A DNA stretch of 64,000 nt from the NCBI RefSeq assembly GCF_001192795.1, contig NZ_DF968181.1:1354974-1418973 (forward strand), given 5' to 3'. Below, one piece after another: positions 29,388 to 38,341 of the stretch. Each line of letters starts with the position of its first letter. Positions within the stretch are counted from its first letter, which is position 1. This DNA comes from Flexilinea flocculi (GTDB lineage: Bacteria; Chloroflexota; Anaerolineae; Anaerolineales; Anaerolineaceae). The notes under the pieces were generated by a model. That model was not told the DNA's origin. It saw only the letters and a program-made list of their open reading frames with translations, and did not search any database. The position numbers and the translations under genes were made by a program.

Positions 29388-31183
29388 TTTTTCAACTTCT
29401 CGTAATATTCTTTAATCGTTATCATAGGAGGCCGTTCCAATTCCGCTATTTCAACAACGTCAAGGAAGTTACCATCTTTACTCGAATGAATCAGCTTCAT
29501 CGTTTTATTAACATCTTCAATGATGGATCGTTCATACCGTGGTTCGAGTTTTTTCAATACCGCTTGAATGATAGCAAACGACATTTTACTCAATGCTTCC
29601 AATTCTTGATTATGATGAACGCGTTCCAGCAGATTCACTTGTGCAATCGCGTTTAACCCTCTTTGTTCGAAAACGTCGATTAATAAACCGATCTCGACAC
29701 CATATCCGGAAAAGAATACCGATTTTTCCAAAGTCTCTCGGCGTCCGGCGTATTCACCGGACAAAGGTTGGATAATTCCTGAAAGTTCCGGGTAAAACAG
29801 GTTAATTAATGGTCTGGCAGTCAGTTCCGTTACCCTGCCGCCTCCCTCTGTTTGCAATCTCCTTCCAACTTTTAACGGGCGACGATAAAAACCTTTAACA
29901 AATTGGACATGTTCATTTAAAAGGAGCGGCCCTATAATTCCGTATACAAAGCGCGGATGTATATTCACAATATCCGTGTCAATCCATGCAATTATGTCCC
30001 CTTTTGTTACGAACAGGCTTTTCCAAAGAGCATCTCCCTTGCCAATTCTTGCACCCTGTTCAGGTAAAATTTCCTGATGAATATATACAGGAACTCCCAG
30101 CGATTCTGCTATCTGGCGGGTGTTATCTGTCGAATTCGAATCGATCAATACGATTTCATCCAACAATGGCAAATCATTCATTAATGTTTTTTTAATGGTG
30201 GAAATGACTTTCCCTACCGTTTCCTCCTCATTTAATGCTGGAAGCGCCAAACTGATCGTGGTTCCGCTTTTTTCTTTAAGATCCATCAATTGACGAAAAT
30301 CCTCGAATTCATCTGCGTGATAGGTATTTTCTGCAAACCACTTATCAACCAAAATCGAAATAGCTTTTGATCCGGAACTTTCGTCCATATTTGATTCCGC
30401 AGTCGTTTTTTTGGTTTTCACGATCATAATGGTGGCTTTTGATTCATGCAGCAATTTTTCTGCAACTGGTCCAATTTTTGATCCTGTCATGCTGGTATTT
30501 GCAGTTACGCCTAAAACAACAAAATTGTACTTATTCGATTCTTCTAAAAGGGTCTGGACATAATCCGGTGTCACGATGGAGCGGAAATTAACTTCTGGCA
30601 GTTGTTGAAGGATGTGTTTATACCCTTTAAATGGGGCTTCATTTTCCCTGCTTGCATCTTTTTCGGAAAAAGACAAATGGACAACGTCTAATTGAGCCGG
30701 TTTCAAATATAGACCAACTCTCAATGAAAGTTCCGCATGCGGACCGCCACGAACTGGAATAAGCATGCGATCAAATTCGATTTTTTCAGATCCGCGAATT
30801 AGGGCGACGTCGCATATAGAATTTGAGATCAGTTCAGAAGCTGAAATGTTGCAGGCAATATGGTTGTCATTGATTTCTGTCAAAAACAAGTCCGGTTTTT
30901 CTGCAAGGATGACTTTTTGGAGGTCAATCCAGGGAGTATCTGAAACAATTACATTTGATTTATAGCGGATTGCCGGCCCTTCGCTGATTGCCAACAAACG
31001 TTTGCGTAATTCTCTGGCAGTCAATGCTCCTGCGCTGATTGATTCACCTTCTGATATTGCAACAACGCCGACAAGAATCACTTCTTCAGCAATCTCTTTT
31101 GCGATAGTAAGCGACGCATTGCCTGTCGTACCGGTACAGATGGGTACCAGTACAGATTTTATTTTTGGCAGAGTTTTTTTCAT
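29384..31183 (-). CDS. USP-glucosyl-3-phosphoglycerate synthase fusion
   Basis: A 599-residue two-part protein. The N-terminal half (about 1-265) carries two universal-stress-like segments (SVLVPICTGTTGNASL at the start; RMLIPVRGGPHAELSLRVGLYL and FVVLGVTANTSMTGSKIGPVAEKLL in the second). The C-terminal half (about 285-599) is a GT81-type glycosyltransferase with WFAENTYHADEFEDF, ISLALPALNEEETVGKVI, DSNSTDNT, the DTDIVNIHPRF metal motif and EYAGRRETLEKSVFFSGYGVEIGLL. This matches GpgS, which transfers glucose from NDP-glucose to 3-phosphoglycerate. It overlaps both neighbours by 4 bases. The stress-domain fusion is unusual and might sense nucleotide state. Confidence 0.88.
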   Translation of the reverse strand: MKKTLPKIKSVLVPICTGTTGNASLTIAKEIAEEVILVGVVAISEGESISAGALTARELRKRLLAISEGPAIRYKSNVIVSDTPWIDLQKVILAEKPDLFLTEINDNHIACNISASELISNSICDVALIRGSEKIEFDRMLIPVRGGPHAELSLRVGLYLKPAQLDVVHLSFSEKDASRENEAPFKGYKHILQQLPEVNFRSIVTPDYVQTLLEESNKYNFVVLGVTANTSMTGSKIGPVAEKLLHESKATIMIVKTKKTTAESNMDESSGSKAISILVDKWFAENTYHADEFEDFRQLMDLKEKSGTTISLALPALNEEETVGKVISTIKKTLMNDLPLLDEIVLIDSNSTDNTRQIAESLGVPVYIHQEILPEQGARIGKGDALWKSLFVTKGDIIAWIDTDIVNIHPRFVYGIIGPLLLNEHVQFVKGFYRRPLKVGRRLQTEGGGRVTELTARPLINLFYPELSGIIQPLSGEYAGRRETLEKSVFFSGYGVEIGLLIDVFEQRGLNAIAQVNLLERVHHNQELEALSKMSFAIIQAVLKKLEPRYERSIIEDVNKTMKLIHSSKDGNFLDVVEIAELERPPMITIKEYYEKLKK

Positions 31184-32406
31184 AACACAACTTTCTTTAG
31201 CAGAGGTTCCATAATTTTTTGGTAGATTGAATCCCAGGTGTAGATTCTTTTTACTCTTCGTGACCAGCGCAATGTTGCTTCTTGATTTAATCGCTGATCA
31301 ATGAGAGCTGCAATGGCGGATGGTTCATCGTGAACGTTGAAATAAGTGACATCCTCTTTGCCTAATTCCCGAAGAACAGGAATATCAGAACAAAAGACAG
31401 GTAGAGAACTGAACGCAGCCTCAATTAATGGAATTCCGAACCCTTCTTCAAAACTCGGAAACAGGAGTAAATCAGAAAGACGATAAAAATCAGTTATTAC
31501 AGAGTCAGGAATGTAGGAGTTTGTGATTTCCGCAAGAAAATGAACAATCCCTTGTAAATGTAAATCATTACGCAGCGTCAATAATTTCTGCTTATATGTT
31601 GCATTTTGAGGGTTGTGAGGTCCTTCCGGACCGGTTATGACAAGCATCGTTTTCGAATATATTTTTTGAAGTTCTGAGATAATATAAAGCGCTTGTTCGA
31701 TATTTTTTCTGGGAGTTAATCGGGCAGGCAAAAGGACTAACGGATCTGCTTCGTATAATTTCAGTTCTTCGATTAATTGTTTTGTCTGTTTTTCAATTTT
31801 TAGAAATGATTCCATATTCACGCCGTTAGGAACGACATAAATTTGTTCAACTGGGATCTTCAGCAACTGACTTAACTCATTTCGTCTGGTTTCAGAAACC
31901 ACGACATGAGACGCCCACGACCATTGATCACGCAGCAAATCCCAGGGATACCCTTCATGCAGATCATTGTGGCTGCGGGATGCAGACCAGGATAAATCAT
32001 GGTGCCAAAGGATTAAATGAGGAAATCCTGGTGTCTGATTCATATCGTAGAGTGCAGCCGTCAAGGGAAGATTCTTGTTTAATGTAGCTATGTTATGAGC
32101 AATAATAATATCGAAGTTCTTAAAACAGATAGCAAGCTGCTTTTTTAACCAATCTCTTTGTTTGTCAAAATCTGCGGTGTATAAACCCTGGTCAAGCTGT
32201 TTCTTGATTTCCATGACCTCAGAATTTCGTGAGTCGAGCTGTGGGATTATCCTGACAGCAATATTCGGATGAAATGGTTTCCCACGTCCGGCAAAAATGG
32301 TCACTTGATGGCCGGCATTTGTCATAAGAAGTGCATGTTGAGCCATGACGCTTTCCACACCACCAATTATGGGAGGCGACGAATAATGAATCAGCGCGAT
32401 TCTCAT
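31180..32406 (-). CDS. GT4 glycosyltransferase in glucosylglycerate operon
   Basis: A 408-residue retaining GT-B glycosyltransferase. The N-terminal domain opens RIALIHYSSPPIIGGVESV (glycine loop). The C-terminal donor domain has VVPNGVN, LLPARLTPRKNIEQAL and the E-x7-E motif FEEGFGIPLIEAA. Start at ATG 32406, overlapping the upstream stop in an ATGA. Coupling to a GpgS-like gene suggests it extends glucosyl-(3-phospho)glycerate with a second sugar, as in mannosylglucosylglycerate synthesis. That acceptor is inference, not read from the sequence. Confidence 0.85.
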   Translation of the reverse strand: MRIALIHYSSPPIIGGVESVMAQHALLMTNAGHQVTIFAGRGKPFHPNIAVRIIPQLDSRNSEVMEIKKQLDQGLYTADFDKQRDWLKKQLAICFKNFDIIIAHNIATLNKNLPLTAALYDMNQTPGFPHLILWHHDLSWSASRSHNDLHEGYPWDLLRDQWSWASHVVVSETRRNELSQLLKIPVEQIYVVPNGVNMESFLKIEKQTKQLIEELKLYEADPLVLLPARLTPRKNIEQALYIISELQKIYSKTMLVITGPEGPHNPQNATYKQKLLTLRNDLHLQGIVHFLAEITNSYIPDSVITDFYRLSDLLLFPSFEEGFGIPLIEAAFSSLPVFCSDIPVLRELGKEDVTYFNVHDEPSAIAALIDQRLNQEATLRWSRRVKRIYTWDSIYQKIMEPLLKKVVL

Positions 32407-33728
32407 AATCTTTCTCCATAACAACCGCTCAATAACAGCCTTAATCGATTTTCAAGCATAGTAAAGGAGTAATAGCGTTGTGCAAGCTGATAATTGAATT
32501 CTGATCGTTGTTGAGCCTCTTCCGGATGAAGCAACTGCTTTCGAACTTGATCAAGTGTCTCTTCACTGATAAAACCATCAAATTCTATAACCTGAAAACC
32601 TTTTGGTTTGATATCCGTTTCATATATTGAATAATTGTTAACAACTAACGGGCGTTTATAGTATATTGCTTCCAGAAAGGCATTGCCAAAACCTTCAATT
32701 GCTGAAGGATAGGTCACCAGATCTGCGAATGGGTAGATATCTTCCAAGGTATAAATCTTTCTGCCATCAGTTGTAAATCCTCGCTGATTACTGATGATGT
32801 CCGAGACAAAATTGACTGTGACTCCCAATAAAGAGGCAAATTCATGAATTCGTTTTTCATAAGCCGTTCCTTCATCACCCGCTGCATGCGAAATTACCAA
32901 CTCTGCCGGCAGGTTCAGACGGCGTGTCAATTCAATTGCATGTTCAATTCCTTTACGTTGAATGATTCTGGTCGGCTGAAGAATCAAAAACTGACCGGGA
33001 CCAAGTCCTAAATCTGAGCGAACAGATTTCGTATAATCATCCTGCGGGAGCGGCGGCTTATCAAAATCCATTACATTTGGAATCACCATCGATGAAACAC
33101 CAACTTTCGATGCTAACTGTCGAGCCTGAATGGTATTGAGGACAACATGTTGAATGGACGGCAGATCAGGAGGAAATGCGGTTGAAAGGTAATCTTGAAC
33201 AGAATTATTGATGAATCGCTGCCTTTCCCAATAGAAATCATGATGATGAGCAATGACAGGAAAACCCGTTTCGGCAATAAATTCGGTGATTGCCAATCCA
33301 AGCGGAATATTGACAGGAATTGTGATGGCATTCTCTATGATTAATACTTCTAAATGGAATTTAAATGCAAATTGATAAAGATGTTCTTTGAAATAATTTT
33401 TTAGATCTTGGATTTTTTTTGAAGTCTTGGAAGATCGGATATATATTGAAAAATAATCTTGATACAACGTTTCAAATTCCGGATGTAACTTTCTGGATTG
33501 GTGCAGTTTTCCCCATTCTCCATTGAAAACTGTCTGCGTAATGGCATCAATTTCAGGATGCCGATAAAATGCTTCCGGAACAATATAACTTTGATCCTGC
33601 GGGCGATCACATTCTCCGCAAAAATAGAAACATTGATATCCCATACGTTGCAATACGGAAGCCCATTTCGCAGTTTCCAGGGAAACTCCGTCGTTCCCCG
33701 CAAATCGGGTAGATATGAAACCAATCAA
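32403..33728 (-). CDS. GT4-like glycosyltransferase, first gene of glucosylglycerate operon
   Basis: A 441-residue GT-B enzyme beginning IGFISTRFAGNDGVSLETAKW, a loop typical of GT4 proteins. The C-terminal half has LQPTRIIQRKGIEHAIEL (donor-binding Arg and Lys) and YPSAIEGFGNAFLEAIYYKRPLV as the acidic motif. It ends in an ATGA overlap with the next GT4 gene. Its only distant resemblance to that neighbour suggests a separate acceptor or donor. Product unknown; it belongs to the same compatible-solute or oligosaccharide pathway by operon membership. Confidence 0.8.
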   Translation of the reverse strand: MIGFISTRFAGNDGVSLETAKWASVLQRMGYQCFYFCGECDRPQDQSYIVPEAFYRHPEIDAITQTVFNGEWGKLHQSRKLHPEFETLYQDYFSIYIRSSKTSKKIQDLKNYFKEHLYQFAFKFHLEVLIIENAITIPVNIPLGLAITEFIAETGFPVIAHHHDFYWERQRFINNSVQDYLSTAFPPDLPSIQHVVLNTIQARQLASKVGVSSMVIPNVMDFDKPPLPQDDYTKSVRSDLGLGPGQFLILQPTRIIQRKGIEHAIELTRRLNLPAELVISHAAGDEGTAYEKRIHEFASLLGVTVNFVSDIISNQRGFTTDGRKIYTLEDIYPFADLVTYPSAIEGFGNAFLEAIYYKRPLVVNNYSIYETDIKPKGFQVIEFDGFISEETLDQVRKQLLHPEEAQQRSEFNYQLAQRYYSFTMLENRLRLLLSGCYGERL

Positions 33729-33873
33729 TCGTGAGTGTGTCAGTTTAATTCTCCTTTTTAACGAGCTATCTCATTTCCCTAATATTCATTAAATAATTAA
33801 TATAATCCATGGAATCGCTGCAGAAAAATTAAAGGGGAGAAGACTCTATTGATAATACAGTACAATAAAATTT

Positions 33874-35544
33874 ATGGATATTAATATTTATACCATATTA
33901 TTAACACGGTTATATGGTGATGTCATTGCAAAAGAAGCCATTATCCGTCTGATTGATATTATTGAAAGGCATCAAAATAAAATTGCTGATCGTCTTTTTT
34001 CGTTTGATTTATCGAGGGACGTCTGTAATCCTGTGCTTTTGATAACCTATCCGGATCAAGTTCAGACTTTCAATCAGCCGCACTTAAAGACGTTGAGCGC
34101 TTTTTGCAAGAAGCACTTTCAGAACATCGTCAGCGGGATCCACATATTGCCTTTTTTCCTGTGGTCTTCAGATGATGGATTTTCAGTTATGAATTATCGA
34201 AAAGTGGATCCATCCTATGGCAACTGGGACGATATTGAGGCAATCGGAACGTCATTTGATCTGATGATCGATAGCGTATTGAACCATGCGTCTGCACAGG
34301 GGGACTGGTTTCAGGCTTTTATTCAGAATGAAGTACCCTATAACAATTATTTTGTGACGATCGAGGGGAATCCCGATCTTTCAAAAGTAGTTCGCCCAAG
34401 GACTTCTCCTTTGCTGACTACAGTTCAAACCCGATCCGGATTAAAAAAGGTCTGGACAACTTTTGGATCAGATCAGGTGGATTTGGATTATAAAAATCCA
34501 GAAGTATTGCTTGAAATGATCGATATAATCCTTCTTTATATCAGTCATGGCGCTCGATATCTACGTTTAGATGCGATTGCTTATTTATGGAAAGAAATCG
34601 GTACATCCTGTATTCATTTACCGCAGACACATACCGTCGTCCAACTATTGCGTTCTATTTTGAATGATGTCGCACCGGAAGTTAAAATCATCACAGAAAC
34701 CAACGTGCCGCATCATGAGAACATTTCTTATTTTGGAAACGGAACGAATGAAGCCCATCTGGTCTACAATTTTGCATTACCTCCATTCGTTTTGCACACA
34801 TTATTGACTGGTGATGCGACTGCGCTTTCTGAATGGGCTGCCAACCTTGAATTACCATCACGGGAAACCACTTTTTTTAATTTTCTTGCTTCTCATGATG
34901 GAATCGGATTGAATCCGGTTCGAGGGATTCTGAGCGCTAAGGAAATTGATCAACTGGTGAAACGAATTTTAGACCACGGCGGTTTAATTTCTTATAAAAC
35001 AATGGCAGATGGTACTCAAAGCCCATATGAAATGAATATCAGTTATTTTGACGCAGTTTCAAATCCTAACACGGATGAGCCGTTATCATTAAAAGTAGAT
35101 CGGTTTATGGCTGCTTATTCGATTGCGCTTTCATTAAAGGGAATCCCCGGTATCTATTTTCACAGTATTGTCGGTTCCCGAAGCTGGCTCGCAGGTCCGC
35201 AAAAGACCGGACAGAATCGATCGATAAACCGCCAAAAATTTGATCGCGATGCTTTATCATCAGCATTATCCAATCCGGATACGCTTCAGGCGCAGGTGTA
35301 CCGTCGATTTCAGCGATTGCTTTCTCAATATCGAAACGCTCCCGCATTCCATCCATATGGAAATCAAAAGATAATTCAGGCTGGAAAAGAAATTTTTTGT
35401 GTGCTGAGAAGTTCATGCAATGGAAAAGATTCAATCCTCTGTCTGCAAAATGTGACAAGTGCATGTCAAAGCTATCAAAATATTCTTTTACAGCCTTATC
35501 AAACTGTTTGGATCGATCATCCGGATCCTTCGATATTGATTTGA
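33874..35544 (+). CDS. GH13_18 phosphorylase, probable glucosylglycerate phosphorylase
   Basis: A 556-residue sucrose-phosphorylase-type enzyme. Catalytic residues by position: nucleophile Asp233 in YLRLDAIAYLW, acid/base Glu275 in KIITETNVPH, and Asp342 in LASHDGIGLNPVRG. HILPFFLWSSDDGFSVMNYRKVDPSYGNW is the subfamily signature. GH13_18 members phosphorolyse sucrose, sucrose-6-phosphate, glucosylglycerol or glucosylglycerate. The divergent GpgS operon across a 145-base gap makes glucosylglycerate the likeliest substrate, giving glucose-1-phosphate and glycerate. The locus would then hold both synthesis and recycling of the same solute. The shared gap 33729-33873 must carry both promoters; I assign none. 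Confidence 0.87.
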   Translation: MDINIYTILLTRLYGDVIAKEAIIRLIDIIERHQNKIADRLFSFDLSRDVCNPVLLITYPDQVQTFNQPHLKTLSAFCKKHFQNIVSGIHILPFFLWSSDDGFSVMNYRKVDPSYGNWDDIEAIGTSFDLMIDSVLNHASAQGDWFQAFIQNEVPYNNYFVTIEGNPDLSKVVRPRTSPLLTTVQTRSGLKKVWTTFGSDQVDLDYKNPEVLLEMIDIILLYISHGARYLRLDAIAYLWKEIGTSCIHLPQTHTVVQLLRSILNDVAPEVKIITETNVPHHENISYFGNGTNEAHLVYNFALPPFVLHTLLTGDATALSEWAANLELPSRETTFFNFLASHDGIGLNPVRGILSAKEIDQLVKRILDHGGLISYKTMADGTQSPYEMNISYFDAVSNPNTDEPLSLKVDRFMAAYSIALSLKGIPGIYFHSIVGSRSWLAGPQKTGQNRSINRQKFDRDALSSALSNPDTLQAQVYRRFQRLLSQYRNAPAFHPYGNQKIIQAGKEIFCVLRSSCNGKDSILCLQNVTSACQSYQNILLQPYQTVWIDHPDPSILI

Positions 35545-35545
35545 T

Positions 35546-35587
35546 AAACCACAACAAAAATACTCCCTTTCATAATTTGAATCACTG
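35546..35587 (+). repeat. Right half of a palindromic element, copy 9
   Basis: About 42 bases ending CATAATTTGAATCACTG. It starts just after the phosphorylase stop codon, the same arrangement as at 26960-27000. Confidence 0.6.
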
Positions 35588-35648
35588 GAGATGCCATGGA
35601 TACAAGTAGAATTCTTGGATATTAATAATGATTGGGATAATTTTCTTT

Positions 35649-36686
35649 TTATTGCAGCGAATCGTCAGAAGAACAACCGCAGGATTGGCGAATAATCAGT
35701 TCTGAGGGGATGATGGAGTGATTCACGTTCATATTCGGATTTTGTTTCATCATAAAGAGCAAGTCAATCGCTGTCTGAGCAATTTTGATTAAAGGCTGCC
35801 TGATTGTAGTAATTTTTACCGGAGTGACTTCCATCCAGTCAACCGTATCGTAACCGATGATCGCAATTTCTTCCGGGATTTTGTAATGGTAATGCATAGC
35901 CGCTTTATACACTCCCAGTGTGATGGATTGACTGATGCAGAAAATTGCGTCAATTTTTTGTTTCTCGATCAATTGATGGGCGATTTCAAAGGCATCTGTT
36001 CCCATATAATCGGTTTCTTTGACTAATTCCGGATAATAGAGATTGTTTTCTTTTAATGCATCTTCGTATCCACGGATGCGGTCGATTGTGTTCGATCCAT
36101 ATTTGGGCAATGCGATCAAAGCGATCCGTTTTCTGCCATGATCAATCAGATGGTTTACGGCTCCTTTGCTGATCTCATAATTATTGGTTGTGACACTTGC
36201 GATTTCCAATGGCGTCGGAAGCGTTCTTTCGATGCATACGATAGGAATGTCCGTTTCTTTTTTTACGAAATACAGATGGTCATAGTTTTTTGATAGAACA
36301 GGACAAATGATCAGACCATCCACTCGTTTTGAAATCAGGTTATTTACCGCATTGATTTCGATTTGGTCATTTTCTTCCGTGGAGATTATTAACGTATCCA
36401 TATGCTGTTCCGAGGCTGCCTTTTGGACAGTTCGGACCATTGCGGGTGTGACCGGGCTGGTAATATTCGTCAGAATCAGACCGATGGTATTTGTTGCATT
36501 ACTTTTTAGGCTGCGGGCAATAAAATTTGGAGCGTAATTCAATTGCGCAATGGCATTCAATACTTTTTCTCGGAGTTCTGGTGCCACATATTTATCTTTA
36601 TTATTCATCACAACCGATACTGTGGAAACAGAAACGCCAGCCAGTTTGGCAACATCGACTATCGTAGAATTTCGACTTGTACCCAT
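35649..36686 (-). CDS. LacI-family transcriptional repressor
   Basis: A 345-residue regulator. The N-terminal helix-turn-helix with hinge reads TIVDVAKLAGVSVSTVSVVMNN and LNYAPNFIARSLKS; a periplasmic-binding-like effector domain (about 65-340) begins TIGLILTNITSPV. Start at ATG 36686 with AAAGGAAATC upstream. The longer reading adds 23 residues, the first half encoded by the inserted palindromic element, so it is not the native start. It is convergent with the phosphorylase and divergent from an aldo/keto reductase and a Gfo/Idh oxidoreductase, either of which it may control. Sugar ligand unknown. Confidence 0.92.
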   Translation of the reverse strand: MGTSRNSTIVDVAKLAGVSVSTVSVVMNNKDKYVAPELREKVLNAIAQLNYAPNFIARSLKSNATNTIGLILTNITSPVTPAMVRTVQKAASEQHMDTLIISTEENDQIEINAVNNLISKRVDGLIICPVLSKNYDHLYFVKKETDIPIVCIERTLPTPLEIASVTTNNYEISKGAVNHLIDHGRKRIALIALPKYGSNTIDRIRGYEDALKENNLYYPELVKETDYMGTDAFEIAHQLIEKQKIDAIFCISQSITLGVYKAAMHYHYKIPEEIAIIGYDTVDWMEVTPVKITTIRQPLIKIAQTAIDLLFMMKQNPNMNVNHSIIPSELIIRQSCGCSSDDSLQ

Positions 36687-36715
36687 AGTGATTTCCTTTA
36701 ATGGCTCTGCTTTCC

Positions 36716-36839
36716 CAGCAATTCGAAATATGGATTGATTTTTCGAATCAATCAAGAAAATTTGTTGTTCTTATGGTTTTTGTTCAAAGATAAAAACCAT
36801 AAGAACAACAAAGAATACTTTTCATATTTCGAATTACTG
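36716..36839 (+). repeat. Palindromic MITE-like element, copy 10, with perfect 9-bp target duplication
   Basis: The best-preserved copy: 124 bp, left end CAGCAATTCGAAATATGG, right end CATATTTCGAATTACTG. CTGCTTTCC occurs directly before (36707-36715) and directly after (36840-36848). A 21-bp perfect stem, 36761-36781 with 36792-36812, encloses the loop GTTCAAAGAT. It lies 29 bases upstream of the LacI start, in that gene's leader or promoter. Confidence 0.96.
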
Positions 36840-37124
36840 CTGCTTTCCACTTTCGTTTCAGATTGCTACCGAACAGGTTTTTATGCCATGTTTCTTGCTG
36901 AAAGATCCATAAGGTTCGAATAAAATATATCATTGTTAGTGAATGGTATTATATCTTGCAAAAAGATTTGTTTACCATGTCAATTATCATGAAAAATCTG
37001 ACTGCATAGATATGAAAAACCATCATTATCAAGTTAAAATCTTTTTGTCCAAAAATTGATTCCAATTCTTTTCCGATTTCGATTTTCCCCCCTTAAGAAA
37101 AATTGATTTGCTATGGTTGAATGG

Positions 37125-37149
37125 AACAATTTTCAACGGGAAAATTGTT
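37125..37149. promoter_or_regulatory. Perfect 10-5-10 palindrome upstream of the aldo/keto reductase gene
   Basis: AACAATTTTC and GAAAATTGTT are exact complements separated by AACGG. It lies about 165 bases before the reductase start with no T-run, so an operator is more likely than a terminator. The neighbouring LacI protein is a candidate ligand. Apart from this and two looser CAATTATCA-containing stretches (near 36980 and 37206), the gap 36849-37313 shows nothing. Confidence 0.4.
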
Positions 37150-37313
37150 TGATGATCCAGGGAAAACTTATTTAGCAGGTTTCAACTCTGTCATGATTTT
37201 TGTATGACAATTATCACATTGACCTTTTTTCGAATCTAAAATACTATTAATTTTATTCAGCGAAACGTTTTTCTATTCAATTATATCAGAATTGGATTTT
37301 TCAAGGATTAAAA

Positions 37314-38309
37314 ATGAAATATTCAAAATTTGCAGATGATGATTTTAAAGTATCAAAAATTTGTCTCGGAACAATGAATTTTGCGGATCGATGCGACTAT
37401 AAAACTTCTGAGGAGATTGTCCGACTTGCCTGGGAACTCGGGATAAATTTTATCGATACAGCCGCGATGTATTCCAATGGAGAAGCTGAGCGGTATCTGG
37501 GAAAAGCAATGAAGGCGCTTCCACGTGAAAAGATTTTTTTGGTAACCAAAGTCGTAAAAGGAATTGATCGAGATAGTATTCTTTCCGGAATTGATGAGAG
37601 CCTGGAAAGACTTCAGACGGATTACGTGGATTTGTACTTGATTCATTGGCCAGTGGCGGGTATGGATCTTGTTGAGATGATGGAAAGTCTGAATCAAGTT
37701 GTTCATAGCGGAAAAGCGCGAAATATCGGTGTGTGCAATTTTCCGGCGTATTTACTGGCAGCCGGCAACCGAATTGCTCAGGAAAGAGGATTGAAGAAAC
37801 TGAATTGCAACCAGGTAGCATATAACTTAATTGAACGGGGAGTTGAGGTTGAAATTCTGCCACAGGCTATTTTGGAAAAAATTGCAATTATGGCTTATCG
37901 ACCGCTTGCAATCGGACTATTGACCGGTAAATTTTCACAGGGGATGAAAATGGATCCGGCGACTCGCGGTGCCACGGATGCTCGTGTCATCACCTGGCTT
38001 TCTGATTATGGAAAAAGTGTCGATCGATTTGTCCATTTTGCTGAGAAGAAAGGTGTCAAACCGGCGCAATTGGCTGCCGCATGGGTATGTCATTCCCCTG
38101 CAATTACAGCTCCGATTATTGGCGTCAGCTCGACAAGGCAGTTGTTATCATCGGTAGAAGCGATCAATGTCGAATTATCCGATGAAGACTACAATTCCGT
38201 AACAGAAATATTTCCAACAGAGGTTTGGGAAGAAAGTTTGCAGTTATTCCCAGGTCTGAAATTTAATTTTCCAAGACTGCGAAGAAATCTTTTTTTGCAT
38301 AAAGCTTAA
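37314..38309 (+). CDS. Aldo/keto reductase
   Basis: A 331-residue NAD(P)H-dependent TIM-barrel oxidoreductase. The catalytic tetrad is visible: Asp in INFIDTAAMY, the Tyr of that AMYSNGEAERYLGKAM stretch, Lys in FLVTKVV and His in YLIHWPV. Cofactor contacts are near PIIGVSSTRQLLSSVEA. It begins MKYSKFADDDFKVSKICLGTM, usual for the family. It is followed 32 bases later by a Gfo/Idh/MocA oxidoreductase, so the pair probably works on a sugar or inositol derivative. Substrate unknown. Confidence 0.92.
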   Translation: MKYSKFADDDFKVSKICLGTMNFADRCDYKTSEEIVRLAWELGINFIDTAAMYSNGEAERYLGKAMKALPREKIFLVTKVVKGIDRDSILSGIDESLERLQTDYVDLYLIHWPVAGMDLVEMMESLNQVVHSGKARNIGVCNFPAYLLAAGNRIAQERGLKKLNCNQVAYNLIERGVEVEILPQAILEKIAIMAYRPLAIGLLTGKFSQGMKMDPATRGATDARVITWLSDYGKSVDRFVHFAEKKGVKPAQLAAAWVCHSPAITAPIIGVSSTRQLLSSVEAINVELSDEDYNSVTEIFPTEVWEESLQLFPGLKFNFPRLRRNLFLHKA

Positions 38310-38341
38310 TATTTATCGGCGGATTCCAGGGAATACCACAG

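Noticed and set aside
35105-35557. Minus-strand 150-codon ORF inside the phosphorylase gene
   Set aside because: It lies wholly opposite a gene with intact catalytic motifs, has no recognisable family and no ribosome site.
37125-37149. Terminator interpretation of the palindrome
   Set aside because: No T-run on either strand directly after the stem, and it lies upstream of a gene start, not after a gene end.
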